Assembly: GCA_001771505.1 (NCBI GenBank)
Contig: MEUA01000037.1
Coordinates: 1-36,102, forward strand
Length of the DNA stretch: 36,102 nucleotides
Source of the DNA: a candidate division WOR-1 bacterium RIFOXYB2_FULL_36_35
Lineage (GTDB): Bacteria; Margulisbacteria; WOR-1; XYC2-FULL-46-14; XYC2-FULL-37-10
Reading direction: 5' to 3'
Shown: positions 8,858-15,817 of the stretch, piece after piece
Position numbering within the stretch: the first letter of the stretch is position 1
Layout: every line of letters begins with the position of its first letter
Notes under the pieces: generated by a model
Told to the model about the DNA's origin: nothing
The model's input: only the letters and a program-made list of their open reading frames with translations
The model's database searches: none
Position numbers and translations under genes: made by a program

Positions 8858-10432
8858 TCACTTAGAACTTTTTATCACTGCTACCGCGGCGCCGCCGCTA
8901 TCCCCACCATCACTTACCCCGGCAGACACAGTCCTCTTCTCACCTAACAACTCAATAGCATCTGTAAAACTACCGAGAACTGCGGTTGCAAACCCAGCTT
9001 CTTTTGGATCAAAACCACCTTTTGAATAGTCGCTCAAGCGTTTTTTTATTCCATCTATATCAGGGCCAGCATACTTGATCTTTTTTCTCATCCTAATTCT
9101 ATATTTATTCGCAAAGTTTCTGATTTTTGAAGCAACAATCTTTACTTGAGAATCATTATTTGAAGAAGAAAAAAGGACATTCACCCTTGAAATAAAAGAA
9201 TCCAAATCTCTTAACTCGTTTAGCCTGACAAATTCGTTATCTTGTTTGATGTGCTCTAATGCAAGCAATAAACCGCTCGAGTTTGTTACATAAACAAAAA
9301 GTTCCGCAGGATTCAGTACTTCACTCATAGACCCCAAACATCTCTCAAACTGCGACAAAGAGCTTTTTATCATATTGAGATCTTCATTGGTTGTAACTGA
9401 TTCATCACAAAGAAAATCTTCATTGTCAACAAAATTTAAAATATGTGCTAATTCTGCTGTAATTTCCTGAATTTCTCTCTTTGTTAACGACAAAAACATC
9501 GTATTAATCTGTAAAATCAGATCACTCGCCTCCATCCGCGCTTTTTGCCTTTCTCCTCTATTCATTTGAGGTTTCTCTACAATCTGCCTGATAGAATATG
9601 TTAGCTCATGCCTTCTAACGTAACGAAAAAGGAGGGGAAGATTTAAGATCGCACTGTCATTCGCTTTTAAATATTCTCGAATTCCGACAGTTGCTTCATC
9701 AACTAAAATAATATCCTCTTCATAATAATCTTTTAAAAGAAGCCCCAAAGCCCTCATTCTAGAGACTCTTAATGCGGAATCCAAAAGCTCCAAAACCTGT
9801 TTACCCAAAAAATGCATCTCTCCTTTAAGCATTGGAGGAAGTAATATCATTCCATCTTTTATATACCCCAATTCAGAATCTATAAGTCTTTTTAGTCTAT
9901 CGGGAATGAGAGCTCTTACCTTTCCGACAAACTCATTTCCCAAGTAGTGTTTCGATCTTTCTAGTCCATCATTAATCTCTTCTCTCGCGGCATCAACATT
10001 AATCTCTGAATAATCATCAATCAATCTAGCTAAATTTTCTGAATCTTCTTCAAAACTTTTCACAAAACATTTTTTAAAGCTATCAATAACTCTCCCTCTT
10101 GCAATCTCAAGTGTTACAACCCCTATGACTCCGGAAGCAAAAATGCCAAGCGCAGAAACAAAATTAGAATAATATAAATATCCGGTACCATCTATCAACC
10201 CATGGGAAAGAGAAGAAAAATCAACGTAAACACCAAGCCTTTCTCCCAATGCCATTGATAAGCTGCTGTATGCCGCGACAGCAGTACCAACACGACCGAG
10301 GAATCTACTTATCAATCTATTATTCGCAAGCATAGATTTGCTCAGCTTCTCATTAACCAAACGGAGGGATTCAGCATACCCATTTTTGGGAATTAATGCA
10401 TCTGGTGTATTATTTACTGCTCTAATTGCCAT
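8858..10432 (-). CDS. Helical membrane-associated protein, first gene of the large operon
   Basis: An unrecognised protein of 524 residues from the ATG at 10432; a GTG at 10438 would make 526. The ATG is preferred because GAGGTG sits five bases before it and would abut the GTG. Numbering from the GTG, two hydrophobic segments near residues 50-66 and 91-114 could be membrane helices. The rest looks mainly helical and charged, and the C-terminus is Gly/Ser-rich. The stop codon overlaps the ribosome binding site of the next gene (TGAGGAG). It heads the operon containing the two giant proteins and is preceded by a motif shared with the 31828-33519 gene. A membrane-anchoring or scaffold role for the operon is inference. 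Confidence 0.8.
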   Translation of the reverse strand: MAIRAVNNTPDALIPKNGYAESLRLVNEKLSKSMLANNRLISRFLGRVGTAVAAYSSLSMALGERLGVYVDFSSLSHGLIDGTGYLYYSNFVSALGIFASGVIGVVTLEIARGRVIDSFKKCFVKSFEEDSENLARLIDDYSEINVDAAREEINDGLERSKHYLGNEFVGKVRALIPDRLKRLIDSELGYIKDGMILLPPMLKGEMHFLGKQVLELLDSALRVSRMRALGLLLKDYYEEDIILVDEATVGIREYLKANDSAILNLPLLFRYVRRHELTYSIRQIVEKPQMNRGERQKARMEASDLILQINTMFLSLTKREIQEITAELAHILNFVDNEDFLCDESVTTNEDLNMIKSSLSQFERCLGSMSEVLNPAELFVYVTNSSGLLLALEHIKQDNEFVRLNELRDLDSFISRVNVLFSSSNNDSQVKIVASKIRNFANKYRIRMRKKIKYAGPDIDGIKKRLSDYSKGGFDPKEAGFATAVLGSFTDAIELLGEKRTVSAGVSDGGDSGGAAVAVIKSSK

Positions 10433-10464
10433 TTCCACACCTCACACAATTCAATCTATTTCCC

Positions 10465-10497
10465 ACATATATATCGAAAATTTTGAGGTGAAATTTC
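10465..10497 (-). promoter_or_regulatory. Shared bipartite upstream motif, copy A
   Basis: Read on the minus strand: GAAATTTC, five variable bases (ACCTC), AAAATT, TT, then CGATATATATGT. The last base is 32 bases before the ATG at 10432. The same components with exactly the same spacing occur at 33554-33586 upstream of the 563-aa gene. GAAATTTC is itself an 8-bp palindrome. The motif could be a promoter for a particular sigma factor, or a promoter plus operator; the sequence alone does not decide. Confidence 0.7.
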
Positions 10498-10504
10498 AGA
10501 ACTA

Positions 10505-10599
10505 AACCCCGATTATTAGACGAACAGAATTCTAGCAGAGTGTTGGAAGTTTCCCCAGGTATGAACCCCGATTTCCTAATAGAGGTGAATAATCGGGGT
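10505..10599. repeat. Dispersed ~95-bp repeat, copy 1
   Basis: It begins with AACCCCGATTATT and ends with AATAATCGGGGT, which are inverted copies of each other. The interior 10525-10580 is 56 bases long and matches 12628-12683 with only two differences. The interior carries an EcoRI-like GAATTC and a second CCCCGATT half-palindrome. Confidence 0.75.
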
Positions 10600-10863
10600 A
10601 AAGAGAGATTAACCCCACAGAGAGAACTATTTACAACGTATCCCATTTATCTATATCCTTTCTGTCCCTATTGCCTGTCTTTCCTGTTATTAAATAGAGA
10701 GCTTTTCAAGCTTCAAAACAAATACCTTGCAATTTGCATCCTAATTTATATGCGTTCTATGTAGTCGCCAATACCTTTTAAAAATTTCAGGTGAATTTTA
10801 AGAGCTTATTAAAACCATTGAAAATAGAGGCGATCTTCAAAAGTAAAATTTGATTTTTACATT

Positions 10864-11110
10864 AACCCCGATTATTAACCCCTATTATATGGGTCTGTTG
10901 CATAATGGTCATTCCCGTGCCGTGCCAGACGGGATGGATCCCCGCTTTCGCGGGGAGGACAAATTGGGAGTGTTGCAAAATACTTATTTTTATCGGTGAA
11001 ACCTGCGACTAAAAGTCGTGGTTTCCTAAGATTTATTGCTATATAGATAAAAATGGAAGCCGAGACGTTAGATGAATTTCGCAACAGACCCAATATAGAT
11101 AATCGGGGTT
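10864..11110. repeat. Split CCCCGATT palindrome enclosing another element
   Basis: The outer arms AACCCCGATTAT (from 10864) and ATAATCGGGGTT (ending 11110) are perfect inverted copies, separated by about 220 bases. The separation is mostly the 201-base element 10891-11091, so the small palindrome seems to have been split by an insertion. Confidence 0.65.
10891..11091. mobile_element. MITE-like element, copy 1
   Basis: Terminal inverted repeats GGGTCTGTTGC (10891-10901) and GCAACAGACCC (11081-11091) bound 201 bases without a transposase. The inside contains a CCCCGCTTTCGCGGGG hairpin and an ATTCCCGT segment, as in the related elements at 28269-28399 and 31443-31586. It is flanked by AT-rich sequence; no clear target duplication could be settled. 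Confidence 0.65.
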
Positions 11111-11119
11111 TTAATCGCC

Positions 11120-11147
11120 TTGTTAATATAAACACAAATGTTATAAT
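11120..11147 (+). promoter_or_regulatory. Promoter of the pseudokinase gene
   Basis: TTGTTA (11120-11125), a 16-base spacer and a perfect TATAAT (11142-11147) end only 8 bases before the ATG at 11156. There is no Shine-Dalgarno. Transcription would begin at or next to the ATG, which implies a leaderless mRNA. Confidence 0.6.
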
Positions 11148-11155
11148 TTATTCAA

Positions 11156-12115
11156 ATGGAGAGACTGTTAAAAAGCAAATTCAAAACAGGTAAAAAAATC
11201 GGCGAAAATTTCTTTTCTCTTACCTATGACGGCGCCACTTTATCGGGAAACCAGTCTATAATAATAAAGATTTATAAAAGAGGAACTTTAAATTCCCCGC
11301 TTATAAAAACAATGAAACAAAAGGTAAAAATCCTGCAAACAGAAATCCATCCTCGGATTGTCAAGCTTTTAGACGGTGATTACGGGTGGCAGGGATTTTA
11401 TTATGTACGTCCGTTTATAAAAGGGGTTCCTCTTAAAGATTTAATAAAAAATAAAACAATAAAACCGGATGAAGCGGAAGGATATATTGTACAAATATGC
11501 GAAGCTTTGGAAGCCACCCATAAAAGAGGAATAATACATGGCGCGTTATCCGAAAACAATGTTTTAATTGATGAAAAAGGGGTAAAACTTACCGATTTTG
11601 TAATAGAAGGAGATATAAAAGAATCCCCTTCGCAAAAAGCAATGGCAATTATAGAAAATGAAGAGACGCTCTCTCCAGAAGAATTGTCAGGGTGCCGAGC
11701 CTCTTTTTCTTCCGACATCTTCGCAACAGGAATATTACTTTATAAAATGCTCCTGTTTAAATCCCCTTTTCAAAAACAGATCCAAAAACTTAAAGGTAAT
11801 GTTGAATTACATTCAGATTTAACAAAATATCAAAAAGATATTATAAAAAAAGCGTTGGAGCCGGACCCGAGATTAAGATTTAAAAATATTTCAGAGTTAT
11901 CTCAAAGCATAAAAAATAAAAATGTTATAGACAACACAGTAGAGTCAGATTATTTTCAAATAGAACTGGAAAATGTCCCCAACCCTAAAGAGATTGAAGT
12001 TCGTGAAATAAAAAAAGAGACTGAAAAAAGTTTTTTTATGGCAAAAATAGTATTGCTTGCAGCTTTAGCAGGTATTGTCTATGCTGTTTTAAGCTCACTA
12101 TTGGGAGGACGTTAA
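11156..12115 (+). CDS. Membrane-anchored Ser/Thr protein pseudokinase (PknB/PrkC-like)
   Basis: A 319-residue protein with a Hanks-type kinase fold and a C-terminal membrane helix at about 293-314. The VAIK lysine is kept (K38 in IIIKIY). The catalytic HRD is replaced by HGA (128-130), so the catalytic Asp is Ala; N135 remains. DFG is DFV (147-149), and the glycine-rich loop is degenerate (IGENFFSLTYDG). The APE-like SPE (173-175) and the SDIFATGILLYKM helix are intact. These losses argue for an inactive, perhaps ATP-binding or scaffolding, kinase. The following gene encodes a separate membrane-anchored PASTA domain, as if a PrkC-type receptor kinase had been divided in two. Rpe follows, as it does after prkC in many Gram-positive bacteria. 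Confidence 0.85.
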   Translation: MERLLKSKFKTGKKIGENFFSLTYDGATLSGNQSIIIKIYKRGTLNSPLIKTMKQKVKILQTEIHPRIVKLLDGDYGWQGFYYVRPFIKGVPLKDLIKNKTIKPDEAEGYIVQICEALEATHKRGIIHGALSENNVLIDEKGVKLTDFVIEGDIKESPSQKAMAIIENEETLSPEELSGCRASFSSDIFATGILLYKMLLFKSPFQKQIQKLKGNVELHSDLTKYQKDIIKKALEPDPRLRFKNISELSQSIKNKNVIDNTVESDYFQIELENVPNPKEIEVREIKKETEKSFFMAKIVLLAALAGIVYAVLSSLLGGR

Positions 12116-12138
12116 TCCCTATTGGGAGAATCGGGGTT
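12114..12138. repeat. Degenerate CCCCGATT-family palindrome
   Basis: AATCCCTATTGGGAGAATCG followed by GGGTT lies directly after the pseudokinase stop. It looks like a decayed copy of the AACCCCGATT/AATCGGGGTT hairpin. Confidence 0.45.
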
Positions 12139-12168
12139 AATTTCAAATATGAGCAAAAAATATAGTAT

Positions 12169-12597
12169 ATGTACAACACATTATTAATATATTTTATATT
12201 TTTATTCTTCGTAGCTGTTGTTTTGCTCTTTATTGCCGTTAAATTACAGTTGAAAAACCCTTTTCTCTTTATGGGAATTATAGTGTCAACAATTATTTTA
12301 TCTTTTTTAGCAGGATATTTATATTTTGCCTACTTCAATTCGATTCCCGAAGCAATTGTCCCTGACATCATAGGCATGAATGAAGGAGAAGCAATAAAAA
12401 GGATCGAAGATGCTGGATTAAAAGCAAAAATAGAGGCTAAATATGATAACTCAATTATTGTAACCAATCAGCATCCTGAACCTGGTAAAGTAGTAAAAAT
12501 AGGAAGAATTATTTCGATCACAATAGGCAACTACGAAATAGATTCCATGCAAAATAATGAAGAATTACCCCCAACCCCGTTTCAAAGTCCCCTTTAG
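12169..12597 (+). CDS. Two-helix membrane protein with a single PASTA domain
   Basis: A 142-residue protein. Two hydrophobic segments at about 4-24 and 34-56 are likely membrane helices. A PASTA domain covers about 62-117: VPDIIGM, the EAIKRIEDAGL helix, and the closing strand VKIGRIISITIG. PASTA domains bind peptidoglycan or muropeptides and usually form the extracellular part of PrkC/Stk1 kinases or of class B PBPs. Here it is a separate polypeptide beside a kinase-like protein that lacks its own sensor, so the two probably act together at the membrane. No clear Shine-Dalgarno precedes the ATG. The tail is short and proline-rich. Confidence 0.8.
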   Translation: MYNTLLIYFIFLFFVAVVLLFIAVKLQLKNPFLFMGIIVSTIILSFLAGYLYFAYFNSIPEAIVPDIIGMNEGEAIKRIEDAGLKAKIEAKYDNSIIVTNQHPEPGKVVKIGRIISITIGNYEIDSMQNNEELPPTPFQSPL

Positions 12598-12604
12598 AGG
12601 ATTT

Positions 12605-12689
12605 AACCCCGATTATTCATATACAAACAGAATTCTAGCAGAGTGTTGGAACTTTCCCCAGGTATGAACCCCGACTTCCTAATCGGGGT
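12605..12689. repeat. Dispersed repeat, copy 2, ending in a palindrome
   Basis: It begins with AACCCCGATTATT and shares 56 bases (12628-12683) with 10525-10580, with two mismatches. It ends with the hairpin CCCCGA-CTTCCTAA-TCGGGG. The distal AATAATCGGGGT arm present in copy 1 is absent. It lies between the PASTA gene and rpe. Confidence 0.75.
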
Positions 12690-12722
12690 GAATACTGACC
12701 TCTTGGCGCTACAAATATATGC

Positions 12723-12728
12723 TATAAT
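12723..12728 (+). promoter_or_regulatory. -10 box of rpe
   Basis: A perfect TATAAT ends 10 bases before the rpe ATG at 12739. No good -35 is visible at 17 bases; TTGGCG at 12703-12708 is only 14 bases away. There is no Shine-Dalgarno, which fits a leaderless or nearly leaderless mRNA. Confidence 0.5.
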
Positions 12729-12738
12729 TCTTTACAAA

Positions 12739-13386
12739 ATGATAAAAATAGCGCCATCAATATTATCCGCAGATTTTAAAAATCTGGAAAAAGAGATAAA
12801 CAAAGTCGAAGAAGCCGGCGCAGATTTAATACATATAGACATAATGGACGGACACTTTGTTCCAAACATAACTATCGGGCCACTCATAGTAAAAGCTTGC
12901 AGAGACGTTACAAACCTTCCCTTAGATGTCCACTTAATGATAGAAAATCCTGATCGCTATATACCTTCTTTTGCAAAAGCAGGAGCCGATATTATAACAA
13001 TACACGTTGAAGCGTCAAAAAATCTGGACGAAGATATCGCGCTAATCAGACAAAACAACGTAAAACCCGGAGTTGTTATTAATCCCCCAACTCCTGCTGA
13101 TAAAGTATTCGATATTTTAACTAAAATTGCTATGGTTCTTGTTATGTCCGTAAATCCCGGATTTGAAGGTCAAAGTTTTATGCCAGAAATCCTTCCCAAA
13201 ATAAAACAATTAAGAGAAGAGATCAAAAAAAGAAAATTAAATGTAGACATAGAGGTGGATGGCGGTATCAACTTAAAAACCGCCTCCAAAGCTGTAAATG
13301 CTGGGGCAAATGTTCTGGTGGCAGGATCTGCGATTTTTTATGACAAAGAATTTCCAAAGATTTTGAAATATTTAAAAACACTCTAG
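12739..13386 (+). CDS. rpe: Ribulose-phosphate 3-epimerase
   Basis: A 215-residue TIM-barrel enzyme that interconverts ribulose-5-phosphate and xylulose-5-phosphate in the pentose phosphate pathway. Family motifs are present: IAPSILSADF at the N-terminus, HIDIMDGHFVP with the metal and catalytic Asp (D34) and H32/H39, VMSVNPGFEGQSF, and EVDGGIN near the C-terminus. The length is normal for the family. The open frame extends upstream to 12643, but those residues are encoded by the repeat element; the ATG at 12739 gives the canonical start MIKIAPSILSADF and lies 10 bases after a TATAAT box. It follows the pseudokinase and PASTA genes on the same strand. Confidence 0.95.
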   Translation: MIKIAPSILSADFKNLEKEINKVEEAGADLIHIDIMDGHFVPNITIGPLIVKACRDVTNLPLDVHLMIENPDRYIPSFAKAGADIITIHVEASKNLDEDIALIRQNNVKPGVVINPPTPADKVFDILTKIAMVLVMSVNPGFEGQSFMPEILPKIKQLREEIKKRKLNVDIEVDGGINLKTASKAVNAGANVLVAGSAIFYDKEFPKILKYLKTL

Positions 13387-13450
13387 TCGCTCATTTATAT
13401 TGAACTTCCTTCTAGTATGAATAATCAGGGGTAAGTGATAAAATTATATT

Positions 13451-14557
13451 ATGTGGAATAAAAATGATATAAAATTTATGAAAAAGGCTCTTCATTTGGC
13501 CCAAAAAATGGAAGGAAAAACATCTCCCGATCCGATGGTCGGAGCTGTAATAGTAAAAAACGGAAAAATCATAAGCCATGGATATCATGAAGAACAAAAC
13601 ACCCCTCATGCGGAAGCCTGGGCAATAAAAAAAGCCGCAAAACAAGCAAAAGGCTCAACTTTATATGTTAACTTAGAGCCCTGTTGCTTTTTTGAAACAA
13701 AAAATAATCCTCCATGCACAAAAGCTATAATCAAAGCCGGCATAAAAAAAGTTGTCGTAGCTATGCAAGATCCAAACCCACAGGTCAACGGCAAAGGTTT
13801 TGAAGAATTAAAAAAAGCAGGAATAAAAGTAAACAAAGGGCTTCTTACAAAAGAAGCAAAAAAACTTAATGAGGTTTTTATTAAATATATTACAACAGGC
13901 CTGCCCTTTGTAATATTAAAAACAGCAATGAGCCTGGATGGTAAAATAGCCACAAAAACAGGAGAAAGCTTCTGGATAACAGGGGAAGAATCCAGAAAAA
14001 GAAGCCACAAAATAAGAAATACTGTAGATGCGATAATAATCGGAATCGGAACTATTATAAAAGATGACCCGGAACTTACAGTGCGCAATATTAAAAATAA
14101 AATAAAAAATCCCAAGAAAATAATTTTAGATCCGCTCGCAAAAATTGATGTTGACCGAAAAGTTTTAAGAATTGAACCCGAAAAAACAATAGTTATTGTT
14201 TCAAATAACGCAAAAGAAAATAAAATAGCCAAAATAGAATCGACCGGAGCAAAAGTTATTAGAGCGACAACAAAAAATGGGTCTTTCGAAATGAAAAAAA
14301 TCATCAAAACCCTTGGAAAAATGGGAATAATAAGCGTTCTAATAGAAGGGGGAGGAAATACAAATGCCAAAGCGCTATCTGCGGGGATAGTCGACAAAAT
14401 TTATTTTTTTGTAGCTCCTAAAATCATAGGCGGCAAAGAAGCAATAACCCCTATCGAAGGAGAAGGGATAACGCAGCTCTTAAAAGCGATAAAAATAAAA
14501 AACCTTTCAATAGAAAAATCAGGAGAAGATTTTCTCTTTTCAGGATATTTATGCTGA
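13451..14557 (+). CDS. ribD: Bifunctional riboflavin deaminase-reductase
   Basis: A 368-residue two-domain enzyme of riboflavin synthesis (diaminohydroxyphosphoribosylaminopyrimidine deaminase plus 5-amino-6-(5-phosphoribosylamino)uracil reductase). The deaminase zinc site is H53-A-E55 with C78/C79 and C89, in EPCCFFETKNNPPC, one residue longer than usual between the cysteines. The reductase domain starts at about 150 with KTAMSLDGKIAT and includes the DPELTVR segment and the EGGGNTNA nucleotide-binding turn. No other rib genes are in the window and no FMN riboswitch is seen. A possible -10 (TAAAAT, 13439-13444) sits 6 bases before the ATG, with no Shine-Dalgarno. Rpe and ribD are adjacent on the same strand. 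Confidence 0.95.
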   Translation: MWNKNDIKFMKKALHLAQKMEGKTSPDPMVGAVIVKNGKIISHGYHEEQNTPHAEAWAIKKAAKQAKGSTLYVNLEPCCFFETKNNPPCTKAIIKAGIKKVVVAMQDPNPQVNGKGFEELKKAGIKVNKGLLTKEAKKLNEVFIKYITTGLPFVILKTAMSLDGKIATKTGESFWITGEESRKRSHKIRNTVDAIIIGIGTIIKDDPELTVRNIKNKIKNPKKIILDPLAKIDVDRKVLRIEPEKTIVIVSNNAKENKIAKIESTGAKVIRATTKNGSFEMKKIIKTLGKMGIISVLIEGGGNTNAKALSAGIVDKIYFFVAPKIIGGKEAITPIEGEGITQLLKAIKIKNLSIEKSGEDFLFSGYLC

Positions 14558-14609
14558 TTTCACCCGATAATTTTTTAGTTTTTCAAAATAAGACAAGCTA
14601 GAGACGTTC

Positions 14610-14823
14610 TTCGCCATTCGCTATTTGCCATTCGCTATTTGCTATTTGCCATTCGCTATTTGCTATTTGCCATTTGCTATTTGCTATTTGCCATTTGCTA
14701 TTTGCCATTCGCTATTTGCCATTTGCCATTCGCTATTTGCCATTTGCCATTTGCCATTTGCCATTTGCCATTTGCTATTTGCCATTCGCTATTTGCCATT
14801 TGCTATTTGCCATTTGCCATTCG
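14610..14823. repeat. Heptanucleotide tandem repeat, about 30 units
   Basis: An uninterrupted run of 7-base units, mainly TTTGCCA, TTTGCTA and TTCGCTA, covers about 214 bases between ribD and the DUF1858 gene. All units share TTYGCYA. Because 7 is not a multiple of 3, all plus frames read as the same seven-residue repeat (for example LPFAICY), which produces long spurious open frames. It ends just before the promoter of the next gene. Confidence 0.9.
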
Positions 14824-14831
14824 CCCCACCC

Positions 14832-14860
14832 TTGCCGCTCATAAATTTTTACGCTATAAT
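14832..14860 (+). promoter_or_regulatory. Promoter of the redox gene cluster
   Basis: TTGCCG (14832-14837), a 17-base spacer and a perfect TATAAT (14855-14860) stand 9 bases before the ATG at 14870. There is no Shine-Dalgarno. A leaderless mRNA is likely. The -35 overlaps the end of the heptanucleotide repeat region. Confidence 0.65.
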
Positions 14861-14869
14861 ATTGTTATT

Positions 14870-15076
14870 ATGAGTGAAGAAAACAAGCAGATAACCAAAA
14901 AAATGACCATTGCGGAAATTATTAAAATAAAACCGCAGTCTGCTTCAGTTTTAATGTCTCATGGCATGCACTGTTTAGGTTGTGTAATTGCTCAGGGAGA
15001 AACATTGGAACAAGCAGCTGAAGTACACGGAATTGACTCAGATGAGCTCTTAAAAGCAATCAATGGAACAAAATAA
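14870..15076 (+). CDS. DUF1858 redox-disulfide protein
   Basis: A 68-residue protein of the DUF1858 family (hybrid-cluster-protein-associated disulfide domain). The signature is the helix MTIAEIIKIKPQSASVLMSHGM followed by C35-LG-C38, then the ALLxLAA-like helix EQAAEVHGID. The pair of cysteines is expected to be redox-active. The open frame runs much further upstream, but that part is encoded by the tandem repeat; the ATG at 14870, right after a strong -10, is the plausible start. It heads a chain of small redox genes (zinc ribbon, glutaredoxin, two ferredoxins) with spacings of 11-24 bases. Confidence 0.85.
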   Translation: MSEENKQITKKMTIAEIIKIKPQSASVLMSHGMHCLGCVIAQGETLEQAAEVHGIDSDELLKAINGTK

Positions 15077-15087
15077 GGCATAAATAA

Positions 15088-15333
15088 ATGACTAACGAGA
15101 TTTTAAAATGTACGGTATGTGAAACCGAAATTAACTTACCTGAAGATGTTAAACATGGCGACAGGATAACATGTCCAAACTGTTTTGCGCAGTTAAGTGT
15201 AGTAATTCAAAAGAATAAAAAACAATTAAGATGTGCATTGTGTATAACACCAAAACAAGAAGTCTGCACCCCTGATTGTGAAAGAAAGATTTCGGAAAGG
15301 GAAAGGCGAGGTTTCTTTGATATAAAGTTATAG
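15088..15333 (+). CDS. Small zinc-ribbon protein, LysW-like N-terminal half
   Basis: An 81-residue protein with eight cysteines arranged as C8-x2-C11, C29-x2-C32, C49-x2-C52, C60 and C64. The first half (CTVCETEINLPEDVKHGD) has the look of the LysW/lysine-biosynthesis carrier zinc ribbon, but the acidic C-terminal EDWGE-type tail that carries the amino acid there is absent. A second cysteine cluster and a basic tail replace it. It may bind zinc or iron. It lies 11 bases after the DUF1858 gene and 15 before the glutaredoxin gene, which suggests a redox or metal-related role. Confidence 0.75.
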   Translation: MTNEILKCTVCETEINLPEDVKHGDRITCPNCFAQLSVVIQKNKKQLRCALCITPKQEVCTPDCERKISERERRGFFDIKL

Positions 15334-15348
15334 GAGGTCCCGGAAATA

Positions 15349-15591
15349 ATGCTAAAAGAAAAAATTAAAGTCTACTCTACGCCTACCTGCCCATACTGTA
15401 AAATGGCCAAAAACTTTTTATTAGAAAACAATATCACTTTTGAAGATATAGATGTCTCTACAAATCAAGCAATGGCGCAAGAAATGATTCAAAAATCCGG
15501 ACAAATGGGAGTCCCTGTTTTTGATATAGACGGTAAAATAATAATAGGCTTTAATAAACCCGAAATAAAATTAATGCTGGGCTTGAAATAG
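15349..15591 (+). CDS. Glutaredoxin-like protein
   Basis: An 80-residue protein with the glutaredoxin/NrdH fold. The active site is C14-PY-C17 in STPTCPYC, followed by the cis-proline segment GVPVFDIDG and the closing GF. It reduces disulfides using glutathione or a thioredoxin-reductase-type partner; the true donor is not evident here. A strong AGGAGG precedes the ATG, beginning right at the stop codon of the gene before. It is part of the redox cluster. Confidence 0.9.
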   Translation: MLKEKIKVYSTPTCPYCKMAKNFLLENNITFEDIDVSTNQAMAQEMIQKSGQMGVPVFDIDGKIIIGFNKPEIKLMLGLK

Positions 15592-15610
15592 AGTATAAAG
15601 AGGTGTAAAT

Positions 15611-15793
15611 ATGTCAGTAACTCTCGATAGATTATTATGTATAGGGTGCGGAATTTGTACAGATGCCTGCCCCGAAGTCTTTTCTTTTGATTCAGAAGGG
15701 AAAGCAGAGCTTATAAAACAATCATGTGATTCTTGTGATCTTGAAGGAATTGCTGACCAATGTCCAACACAGGCGATCGAAGTTTCAAACTAA
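15611..15793 (+). CDS. Ferredoxin, single [4Fe-4S] type
   Basis: A 60-residue ferredoxin. C10, C13, C16 and C51 (CIGCGIC ... DQCP) match the ligands of the monocluster ferredoxins of Thermotoga type. C20, C39 and C42 are extra cysteines; in that type a pair of them can form a disulfide. It transfers electrons at low potential. GAGGTG lies upstream of the ATG. It is followed 24 bases later by a second, two-cluster ferredoxin. Confidence 0.9.
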   Translation: MSVTLDRLLCIGCGICTDACPEVFSFDSEGKAELIKQSCDSCDLEGIADQCPTQAIEVSN

Positions 15794-15817
15794 AAAAACT
15801 GAAAAAGGAGGATAGAT

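Larger units (their letters stand above)
10439..11155. other. Gene-free region packed with repeats
   Basis: This 717-base gap between divergent transcripts holds the shared regulatory motif (10465-10497), a dispersed 95-base element (10505-10599) and a nested pair of inverted-repeat elements (10864-11110, enclosing 10891-11091). It ends with the promoter of the downstream pseudokinase (11120-11147). Short open frames within it follow the repeats and look spurious. Bases 10600-10860 are AT-rich and show nothing else I can support. Confidence 0.7.

Noticed and set aside
10422-10646. 74-aa minus-strand frame overlapping the start of the 524-aa gene
   Set aside because: It crosses the shared regulatory motif and the dispersed repeat and overlaps a better supported start.
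10875-11135. 86-aa minus-strand frame
   Set aside because: It is a read-through of the nested MITE-like element and palindrome.
13606-14397. 263-aa open frame opposite ribD
   Set aside because: It is a shadow of the clear ribD coding frame, with a hydrophobic low-complexity composition typical of antisense frames.
14625-15076. Two long overlapping open frames with LPFAICY-type repeats
   Set aside because: They are translations of the heptanucleotide tandem repeat; only the part from 14870 is a real gene (DUF1858).
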